Source: Saccharicrinis carchari (GTDB lineage Bacteria > Bacteroidota > Bacteroidia > Bacteroidales > Marinilabiliaceae). Taken from it: 64,000 nucleotides of DNA. The stretch spans positions 186,001-250,000 of the forward strand of contig NZ_FXTB01000004.1 in NCBI RefSeq assembly GCF_900182605.1, written 5' to 3'. Position 1 is the stretch's first letter, and every line of letters begins with the position of its first letter. The notes under the pieces were generated by a model. It saw nothing but the letters and a program-made list of their open reading frames with translations, was not told the DNA's origin and did no database searches. Below are positions 54,331 to 61,555 of this stretch, in pieces. The translations under genes and the position numbers were made by a program.

Positions 54331-54471
54331 AAGCGCGTTAGGGATTGAAGCGGAAAGCCCGTAGCCCGGTAAGGTTAACAACTATATGAAGCCATTTACC
54401 CGAAGTATAACGCGACTTTTTATTTTTGAAAAGCATTAGCGAGGACTTGCAGCGAAAAGCCCGACCCGATG
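54331..54471. repeat. Pair of related intergenic sequence units
   Basis: Two directly oriented, imperfect copies lie at about 54331-54370 and 54431-54471. Both have AAGC..TTAG, then GGA-TTG-AGCG, AAAGCCCG and a final CCCG, separated by about 60 nt. I see similar units in my memory of Bacteroidota intergenic DNA, but cannot verify it here. They lie in the 435-nt gap between the PASTA and MATE genes, otherwise AT-rich and free of genes. Confidence 0.5.
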
Positions 54472-54566
54472 TTAGTTTTTTAAACGGAAGGGTAAAATAT
54501 AACAAAGAGGGTAACGCCCAAATAAAAATTACAATCAAAGAAGGAGCAAATTAATTTTTACCTGGG

Positions 54567-54595
54567 TTGCAATTAGTTTTTAAACACTAACTTTG
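54567..54595 (+). promoter_or_regulatory. Bacteroidota-type promoter for the MATE gene
   Basis: TTG (54567-54569) and TAACTTTG (54588-54595) are 18 nt apart, a complete -33/-7 match ending 19 nt before the ATG at 54615. Confidence 0.65.
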
Positions 54596-54614
54596 CAGCG
54601 TTTTTTTTTAATCG

Positions 54615-56012
54615 ATGCTTAGATATTTAAAAAAATCGTTTTACCACGATTACTCGCCTCACTACTGGCCTAACTTTAAATTGGCTCTGCCGGTTGTACT
54701 GTCGCAAGCGGGGCAAATGGTAGTGGGATTGGCCGACACCATTATGGTGGGGCAATTGGGTGCTACAGAGCTGGCTGCTGTATCTTTTGCCAACAGCATT
54801 TTTACCATAGGGTTGGTGGTTAACATTGGTTTGGCCATTGCCGTAACGCCCTTGGTGGGTAAGGCGCATGGTGCCAACAAACCCAAAAAGTGTGGTTACT
54901 GGCTAAAGCAAGGATTGGTAGCCAACTTTATATTCGCACTGCTTCAGATAGTGCTTATGTTTGGTGTTTCGTTTACCATGCCGTTTATGGGGCAGGAGTC
55001 GGCTGTTGTACAAGCGGCCATACCTTATTACTTAATATTGGTGTCCTCTATTTTACCCTTCAGTATATTTATGGTGTTTAAACAGTTTTCCGAAGGGATT
55101 GCCAACACACGGATAGCCATGGTTATCACTCTTGTTGCTAACATAACAAATATCGCACTCAACTATATCCTTATTTTTGGCAAGGCGGGTTTCCCTCAGC
55201 TTGGAATAGATGGTGCAGGCTGGGCTACTTTGATTTCGCGAATATTAATGCCCCTTGCTTTTATTATTGTTTTTATACGATTGCCTTTTTTTGAGTTATA
55301 CAAGGCATCTTTTAAAAAGGCTAAAATACGTTTCAAGGAAATTGTTTCCGTAATAAAGGTTGGTGTGCCCATTGGCGGTCAAATGGTAATTGAGGTTTTT
55401 GCCTTTAGCATGGGAGCTATAATGATGGGCTGGATAAATCAGGAGTCGATGGCAGCGCATCAAATTGTTATTTCAATGGCCAGTGTTACCTATATGATGT
55501 CGATGGGACTTTCGGCCGCGGCCACCATTAAAGTGAGTAATTATTTGGGTGCAGGCGACTGGTCAAACCTAAAACACTCGGCCTATGCCATAATACATAA
55601 GGTGATAATTTTTATGTTTTTTACCGCTATTTTATTTATTGGCCTTCGGAATTTTTTACCCACCCTATTTGTAGATGATGTAAACGTAATAAACATTGCT
55701 GCCACATTAATGGTGGTGGCCGGTATTTTTCAACTCTTTGATGGTTTGCAAGCTGTATGGTTAGGTGCTTTACGGGGCTTAGAAGATGTAAGAATGCCTA
55801 CTGTAATTGCTTTTATAACCTGGATAATATTGGCTTTGCCTATTTCATACATCTGCACCTTTGTATTAAATATGGGACCAATAGGCGTGTGGTTAGGTTA
55901 TCTTTTTGGTTTGTTTGCCGGAAGCATTTTACTGCATATCAGGTTTGCTCAAATGTACAGGAAAATGAGCAACAATACTCCCCTTGGTGCGAATAGCGAA
56001 AAAAGCAGCTAA
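54615..56012 (+). CDS. MATE-family multidrug/cation efflux transporter
   Basis: The 465-residue protein has twelve hydrophobic segments in two homologous halves, typical of NorM-type MATE exporters: NFKLALPVVLSQAGQMVVGLADTIMVGQLG in the first (split around the conserved VGLADT), PLVGKAHGA, and in the second half GVPIGGQMVIEVFAFS and GVWLGYLFGLFAGS. It likely exports cationic or hydrophobic compounds by Na+ or H+ antiport. It stands alone between two repeat-bearing gaps. Confidence 0.94.
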   Translation: MLRYLKKSFYHDYSPHYWPNFKLALPVVLSQAGQMVVGLADTIMVGQLGATELAAVSFANSIFTIGLVVNIGLAIAVTPLVGKAHGANKPKKCGYWLKQGLVANFIFALLQIVLMFGVSFTMPFMGQESAVVQAAIPYYLILVSSILPFSIFMVFKQFSEGIANTRIAMVITLVANITNIALNYILIFGKAGFPQLGIDGAGWATLISRILMPLAFIIVFIRLPFFELYKASFKKAKIRFKEIVSVIKVGVPIGGQMVIEVFAFSMGAIMMGWINQESMAAHQIVISMASVTYMMSMGLSAAATIKVSNYLGAGDWSNLKHSAYAIIHKVIIFMFFTAILFIGLRNFLPTLFVDDVNVINIAATLMVVAGIFQLFDGLQAVWLGALRGLEDVRMPTVIAFITWIILALPISYICTFVLNMGPIGVWLGYLFGLFAGSILLHIRFAQMYRKMSNNTPLGANSEKSS

Positions 56013-56100
56013 TTCCCTCAACTACCTGATATCTTCTTTATTCGCTATATTTACCTCGCTCTTTTATAGCTAATATCCATTTTATTCTATGGCTACAAAT

Positions 56101-56124
56101 TACATGACGAACAAAAATCATGTA
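56101..56124. repeat. Inverted repeat in the MATE-citrate synthase gap
   Basis: TACATGA (56101-56107) and TCATGTA (56118-56124) form a perfect 7-bp stem with a 10-nt loop. No T run follows, so it is not a standard terminator. Confidence 0.35.
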
Positions 56125-56191
56125 GCAATGTTTTTAGCTTGGAACGAACTATTTCATATGTTTATAATTGATTTCATTGGCCACTAACTTG

Positions 56192-56321
56192 TCCCGCCAT
56201 AGCGGGATAGCCTGCCCCGATTTTTCATCGGGGGAACTCGCCATTATAATCATTACGCTCCCGCCTTTGCGGGACAGGTAGTGTGAGAAGCATTCTCATA
56301 GCCTGCCCCGACCATTCGGGG
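56192..56321. repeat. Cluster of five short hairpins (REP-like)
   Basis: In order: TCCCGC/GCGGGA (56192-56207), CCCCGAT/ATCGGGG (56215-56233), TCCCGC/GCGGGA again (56259-56274), TGAGAA/TTCTCA (56284-56298), and CCCCGA/TCGGGG (56306-56321). The B-type hairpins share the lead-in TAGCCTGCCCCGA. The A and B types alternate, as in a REP-like or MITE-like doublet. GC content is locally far above the rest of the gap. No gene or T run is present. Confidence 0.75.
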
Positions 56322-56432
56322 GCTCGTTTCATCTATTGTTACTATAAAAATCAGGTTAAATAACGTGCTTAACACCGATGTAAATACGATTGTAACATTA
56401 TTTAGTATATTTATAGCATCAAACAAAAAAAC

Positions 56433-57743
56433 ATGGATTATATAAAACAAAAATTAATTGAGGTAGCCTTACCTAAAGCCGAAATGGTGCATAAGCTGGT
56501 GAAAGAACATGGCAATACTGTTCTGCAAGAAATTACCATGCAACAAGTACTTACCGGCATGAAAGGAATCGTTGGGCTCTTAACCTGTACGTCAAAATTA
56601 GATCCTCAGGAAGGTATTCGTTTTAGAGGCTATAGCATTCCCGAATTAAAGCAAAAATTACCTAAGATAAAAGAGGACGGGGAACCATTGCCCGAAGGTA
56701 TTTTTTATTTGATGCTTACAGGCGAATTGCCCACAAATAAAGATGTAAAGCACATTAGTGAGCAGTGGGCTACCAGAGCACAGGTAATACCGTCACATGT
56801 ATTTGATGTGATAGAAGCCCTGCCAAAGGACGCTCACCCGATGATACAATTTAACACGGCTATTTTAGCCATGTCTACGGAATCGCAATTTCGTAAAGCC
56901 TATTTAATAGGGATGGACAAAAAAGATTATTGGGATCCCACATACGAGGGAGTGATGGATTTGATATCGCGCTTACCCATTATTGCGGCCTATATCTATC
57001 GCAGGGTTTTCCATAAAGGCGATCATATCCCGCAGGATCCCAGCCTCGATTGGGCAGGTAACCTGGCGCATATGATGGGACACAGTAGCGAAGAGGTTAA
57101 GCGGTTGATGCGCTTGTATATGCTTATTCATTCCGATCACGAAGGAGGTAATGTTTCTGCCCATGCTACACACCTGGTGGGTTCGGCTTTATCTAACCCT
57201 TATTATAGCTTTTCGGCAGGAATGAATGGCTTGGCTGGTCCTTTGCATGGCATGGCCAACCAGGATGTGATGCACTGGCTCAATAAAATGAAACGCGAAA
57301 TTGGCTCCGAGGATCCTACTGAGGCCCAAATAAAAGCATACGCCGAGGAAACTATTGCCAATGGAAGGGTGATTCCGGGCTATGGACATGCAGTGCTGCG
57401 CAAAACAGACCCGCGCTTTCAGGTACAGCTGGACTTTGCGAACAAATACATACCTGATGCACCGTATATAAAACTGGTTAATAAAGTGTACAATGTGGTG
57501 CCTGATGTACTATTGAATACAGGAAAAGTCAAAAACCCATGGCCCAACGTGGATGCCGTATCCGGTTCGTTATTAACCAGCTTCGGAATCGCTGAGTATC
57601 CTATTTACACGGTACTGTTCGGCGTTTCCAGATCCTTAGGTGTACTCACCTCACTTATTTGGGATAGGCTATACGGACTACCTATTGAACGGCCTAAATC
57701 GGAACCCCTTCAATGGTTTATAGATAGGGTGCCTAAGCAGTAA
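56433..57743 (+). CDS. Citrate synthase, eukaryotic/mitochondrial type
   Basis: The 436-residue enzyme has the family's three catalytic motifs: SDHEGGNVSAH (first His), GYGHAVLRKTDPR (second His) and NPWPNVDAVSG (Asp). Unlike most bacterial type II enzymes, the N-terminal and overall sequence closely resemble mitochondrial citrate synthase (EHGNTVLQEITMQQVLTGMKG, FYLMLTGELPT, WPNVDAVSGSLL, IERPKSEPLQ). It condenses acetyl-CoA and oxaloacetate to citrate. Whether it is allosterically regulated as in the bacterial type is unknown. Downstream, a hairpin CTGTTTG/CAAACAG (57784-57800) without T run lies before a long leader. Confidence 0.95.
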   Translation: MDYIKQKLIEVALPKAEMVHKLVKEHGNTVLQEITMQQVLTGMKGIVGLLTCTSKLDPQEGIRFRGYSIPELKQKLPKIKEDGEPLPEGIFYLMLTGELPTNKDVKHISEQWATRAQVIPSHVFDVIEALPKDAHPMIQFNTAILAMSTESQFRKAYLIGMDKKDYWDPTYEGVMDLISRLPIIAAYIYRRVFHKGDHIPQDPSLDWAGNLAHMMGHSSEEVKRLMRLYMLIHSDHEGGNVSAHATHLVGSALSNPYYSFSAGMNGLAGPLHGMANQDVMHWLNKMKREIGSEDPTEAQIKAYAEETIANGRVIPGYGHAVLRKTDPRFQVQLDFANKYIPDAPYIKLVNKVYNVVPDVLLNTGKVKNPWPNVDAVSGSLLTSFGIAEYPIYTVLFGVSRSLGVLTSLIWDRLYGLPIERPKSEPLQWFIDRVPKQ

Positions 57744-57902
57744 ATTGGTTGATCTCTTTATTTTTTAATCCTTCGTTAAGAATCTGTTTGTAACAAACAG
57801 CGACTTAGCGGAGGATTTTATGTTAATTAAAACAGATAATTATAAGGATTGGTTAGTTCCATCTGCTTAAAATATTGACTTTACACGAGTGGGTAAGTTC
57901 AG

Positions 57903-57920
57903 GCAGCATATGAATGCTGC
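57903..57920. repeat. Perfect short hairpin upstream of the sensor gene
   Basis: GCAGCAT / ATGCTGC pairs around ATGA. It lies 120 nt before the ATG of the Reg_prop protein. No T run follows, so an operator or leader structure is possible. Confidence 0.35.
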
Positions 57921-58039
57921 TATGCAAACGTTATCGGCACAGATTCAATTTTCGGACTGAATTAGTCGTCTTAATTAATCATTTTTTTATTGTCAAAAAA
58001 GATTTTATACAATCACATTTTGCTAATTTAGCAGGCTCT

Positions 58040-61000
58040 ATGAAGTGTAGATTTTCCAATTGGACTTTTCTAAAAGGTATGCGATATAACATTTTAGTCG
58101 GTTTGTGCTTTTACTTGTTTTCTGCGTACGGAGCTGTGCCCTCGGATGTCAGTGTAACTTCCTATTCGGTTAATGAGGGCTTAACGGGCAATGGTATTAC
58201 TGCTATTTTTCAGGATAGTAGAGGGTTTTTATGGATTGGTACACAAGACGGCTTAAACATGTACAACGGCTACACCTTTAGGTCATTCAGGCACACGCTA
58301 TCAGATTCCACCTCCATATCGGGCAATCAAATTCAGTGTATAGCCGAAGATTCCAATGGTGATATATGGATTGGTACCATTGGTAACGGATTAAGTAAAT
58401 GGAGCCGAAACACCGAAACATTTACCTCCTTCGGCACCAATAGAAACAGCTTACTTAATATGCCCGAAGACAACATTTATGGATTATATGTTGATTCGGA
58501 CGCAACTTTATGGGCCAAAACGGACAACTATCTCTTAAACATCTCTACCAAGCCTTTAGCCCTGAGCACATATGGCTTATACAGCAATATCTTTAAGTTC
58601 CAGGACAAGCTGAGCATTCCAATATTCAGAAAATCGCCATACTATCTTTGGATTGGTACAAAAGAGGGAGTTGCACAGTTTAATATCCAAAATAAATTGC
58701 ATGAACGTTTGGTGGTAGATCATCGGTATGGTACTTACTCAAACGAAGTAGGAGCCATCACCGGCATGCTTCAGCTTACAAACAAATCGTACCTGTGGGG
58801 AGGCAAACAGGGGCTCTTTCATATTACACAAGTTGATAGTGGTAAGTTTATAACCAAAGAAATAAACCATAAACTATCGAATAAAATGGGTGGGGTAAAT
58901 GCTATCCTTCAGCATTCCTCAGGTACAATATGGGTAGCCACCAAATCAGGACTACTAATGGCTGAATACGACGAAAAGCAAGATGTAGTTTATTTTGATA
59001 GCGAATTATATTATAATCGTCCACAAAACATGATATGTTCAGAGGAGGTTACTTTCCTGTTTGAAGATAGCTCCGGCTTACTGTGGGTGGGTACACGCTA
59101 CAATGGCTTGTTTAAGGCCGATTTTAAACCAAAAAAGTTTGGCAGTATTAGGCCGGGCATTCCCAAATATGAAGATTTAAACAGCGCCGATATAAAAAGT
59201 ATTTTCATCGACGAACGAAACATGATATGGTTAGGCACTTCGGATAAAGGAATAAAGATTATTGATCAGGTAAACGGCGACATCTATCATTATCCGGTTA
59301 ATTTAACTCTGAACAAAATAGATCAGGATATGGTGCTTTCCATGTGTAAAGATTCGCAACAACGCGTATGGATTGGCACACCGGAGGGTATTTATGTTTT
59401 TTACTTAGACAAAGGTTTAATTACCGAATTTTCGTATGCCAACAGCAAAGAGGTTAAGTATCTGCTTAAACAAAACAGAATTAATACCATCGCGGAAGAT
59501 GCCAAGGGCAATATTTGGTTCGGCACACAGTTCGGGCTGTATAGATATGATGGAAGTGTGATCACTAACTACTTTGCCGATACAGATAACCAACAGGGGA
59601 TATGTAGCGATGAAGTAAATGATCTGTACCTTGATTCGGAAGGAATACTTTGGATAGGAACAAGCAATGGGGTTAATTTTATCGACAGCAACAGCGATTC
59701 TGTAAAACGAATAGGACGCCTGCGCAATTCACATGACAGCATCTCTGTGTTAAGCAATAATTATATATTATCAATAACGGAAGACCTGGATCATAGTATA
59801 TGGTTTGGAACCCGATCGGGACTTAGTTTTTACAATAAAAAAAACGATACATCGGGTTTTTATACCCACTCCTCGGGCTTAGCCAACGATATGGTTTATG
59901 GCGTGCTTTGCGATTTAAACTCAGACATATGGCTAAGTACCAATAAGGGAATTTCCGTTATTAAAACCAACATGCAAATCCATAATTTTGATAAAACCGA
60001 CGGCTTACCCGGATACGTATTTAACCCGGGTGTGGTGGCCAGGTCGCAGTCGGGAGTTTGTTATTTTGGAGGAGCTAAAGGGGTGGCCTACCTCAACCCC
60101 GATTCCATCCATTACAATATGCATCGCCCTAAGATGGTGTTTACTTCCATTGAGTTGTATCATCGTGGCAAGCTGGTAAAAAAATGCAAACGCAACAGGG
60201 AACATATTAAGTTGAAATACAGAAAAAGCTCCATGCTTAAAGTACGCTTTGCGGCGCTGGAGTTTTCGGAACCCAGCAAAAACAAATACCAAACCTACCT
60301 CGAGGGGTTCGATGATGACTGGCGGCCAGTTACAACAAATAATGTGATGGATATATCGGATTTGCCCGCAGGAGAATACACCCTGCACGTAAAGGGCGCC
60401 AACAACGACCTGGTATGGACGGATGAGCCCCTGTCGATTTCCATTGAAATAGTTCCTCCAATTTGGATGACAAATTATGCTTATGCTTTTTATTTTATTG
60501 CACTGCTCTTTCTTGTTCAATCCATTATAAATTACCAGATACGACATTATAAAAAAGCCTATAAAGCAATGGGCGAAAAAGCAGTTGACAAAAAGAAAAT
60601 AGAAGCACAACGCGAGCAACTGTCTAAAATAAACCAAAGCTTAACGGACAGTATCTACTATGCCAGAAGAATTCAGGAAGCAATACTACCCTCCGAGAGT
60701 GAGATACAAAAAGTGCTGCCCCAATCCTTCGTGTATTACAGACCCAAAGATTTGGTAAGTGGCGATTTTTATTGGAAGCACCAGGTTAACGATAAAATAT
60801 TTGTGGCTGCTGTCGATTGTACAGGACACGGCGTGCCGGGCGCATTTATGTCAATTGTTGCATATGATATGCTAAAGAGTATTTTAAATAGCGAAATTAA
60901 ATACTGCCCGGCCTACATTCTCGACAGGCTCAACAAAGAAATAAATGATACTTTTAAAAAGAAACAAGGAAACATTACAGAGCGCTTGTTAAATGTAGAT

Positions 61001-61414
61001 GACGGAATGGACATTGCTTTGTGCATAATAGACAAAAAGAATAAAAAACTGTCTTTTGCAGGTGCGAATAACCCCCTATATCTGGTTCGTCAGAACGAAA
61101 TTTTTATTTATAAGGGAGATCGATTCCCTATTGGATATAAAGGAGACAAAGACATTCTTTTTTCGCGGCACGATATTCAATTGGAAGAGAATGATGTGTT
61201 TTATATTTTCTCGGATGGTTATGCCGACCAGTTTGGTGGAAGCGATGGTAAAAAATTTAAGTACCGCCGATTCAGGCATTTATTACTAAATATACATCAG
61301 CTACCCGCAGAAGATCAAAAAGCTATTCTTCACCAAAAAATAGAAGAATGGATGGGTAGTCACGAGCAGGTGGACGACATAATTGTTATGGGGGTACAAC
61401 CACTCAAGCCGTAA
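58040..61414 (+). CDS. Reg_prop / Y_Y_Y sensor with SpoIIE-type phosphatase domain
   Basis: From the ATG at 58040 (58079 is also possible) the product has 1124 residues. After a signal peptide (YNILVGLCFYLFSAYGAVPS) come about 14 Reg_prop repeats (GFLWIGTQDGLN, DIWIGTIGNGLSKW and similar) forming two seven-bladed propellers (about 35-725), then a Y_Y_Y domain (about 735-800). A membrane helix (about 810-830) leads to a coiled coil (about 840-890) and a PP2C-like SpoIIE phosphatase domain (about 895-1124, RPKDLVSGDFYW, VDCTGHGVPGAFMS, DIVMG-like end). The sensor should read an external ligand, perhaps a polysaccharide, and dephosphorylate an anti-sigma-factor antagonist or similar in the cytoplasm. 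The usual histidine kinase/AraC output is replaced by a phosphatase. Confidence 0.85.
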   Translation: MKCRFSNWTFLKGMRYNILVGLCFYLFSAYGAVPSDVSVTSYSVNEGLTGNGITAIFQDSRGFLWIGTQDGLNMYNGYTFRSFRHTLSDSTSISGNQIQCIAEDSNGDIWIGTIGNGLSKWSRNTETFTSFGTNRNSLLNMPEDNIYGLYVDSDATLWAKTDNYLLNISTKPLALSTYGLYSNIFKFQDKLSIPIFRKSPYYLWIGTKEGVAQFNIQNKLHERLVVDHRYGTYSNEVGAITGMLQLTNKSYLWGGKQGLFHITQVDSGKFITKEINHKLSNKMGGVNAILQHSSGTIWVATKSGLLMAEYDEKQDVVYFDSELYYNRPQNMICSEEVTFLFEDSSGLLWVGTRYNGLFKADFKPKKFGSIRPGIPKYEDLNSADIKSIFIDERNMIWLGTSDKGIKIIDQVNGDIYHYPVNLTLNKIDQDMVLSMCKDSQQRVWIGTPEGIYVFYLDKGLITEFSYANSKEVKYLLKQNRINTIAEDAKGNIWFGTQFGLYRYDGSVITNYFADTDNQQGICSDEVNDLYLDSEGILWIGTSNGVNFIDSNSDSVKRIGRLRNSHDSISVLSNNYILSITEDLDHSIWFGTRSGLSFYNKKNDTSGFYTHSSGLANDMVYGVLCDLNSDIWLSTNKGISVIKTNMQIHNFDKTDGLPGYVFNPGVVARSQSGVCYFGGAKGVAYLNPDSIHYNMHRPKMVFTSIELYHRGKLVKKCKRNREHIKLKYRKSSMLKVRFAALEFSEPSKNKYQTYLEGFDDDWRPVTTNNVMDISDLPAGEYTLHVKGANNDLVWTDEPLSISIEIVPPIWMTNYAYAFYFIALLFLVQSIINYQIRHYKKAYKAMGEKAVDKKKIEAQREQLSKINQSLTDSIYYARRIQEAILPSESEIQKVLPQSFVYYRPKDLVSGDFYWKHQVNDKIFVAAVDCTGHGVPGAFMSIVAYDMLKSILNSEIKYCPAYILDRLNKEINDTFKKKQGNITERLLNVDDGMDIALCIIDKKNKKLSFAGANNPLYLVRQNEIFIYKGDRFPIGYKGDKDILFSRHDIQLEENDVFYIFSDGYADQFGGSDGKKFKYRRFRHLLLNIHQLPAEDQKAILHQKIEEWMGSHEQVDDIIVMGVQPLKP

Positions 61415-61555
61415 TGCTTAAAGCTGAAGACAAGGCACAAGCAAACCGGAAGGCAGATCTATAAATTATGAATTAAGTATATGGGTAAAGATGCTGGTGA
61501 GATGCAGCTACAGCCTTATACACCCGGCAACATCAGTCAGTTATAAAATCTCCCT

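Noticed and set aside
54338-54538. 66-codon reverse frame across the paired repeat units
   Set aside because: It is explained by the repeated sequence and has no protein-like features.
57820-57870. A 16-codon reading frame with GGAGG before it as a real gene
   Set aside because: Shine-Dalgarno use is not typical here and the peptide resembles nothing I know; kept only as a low-interest observation.
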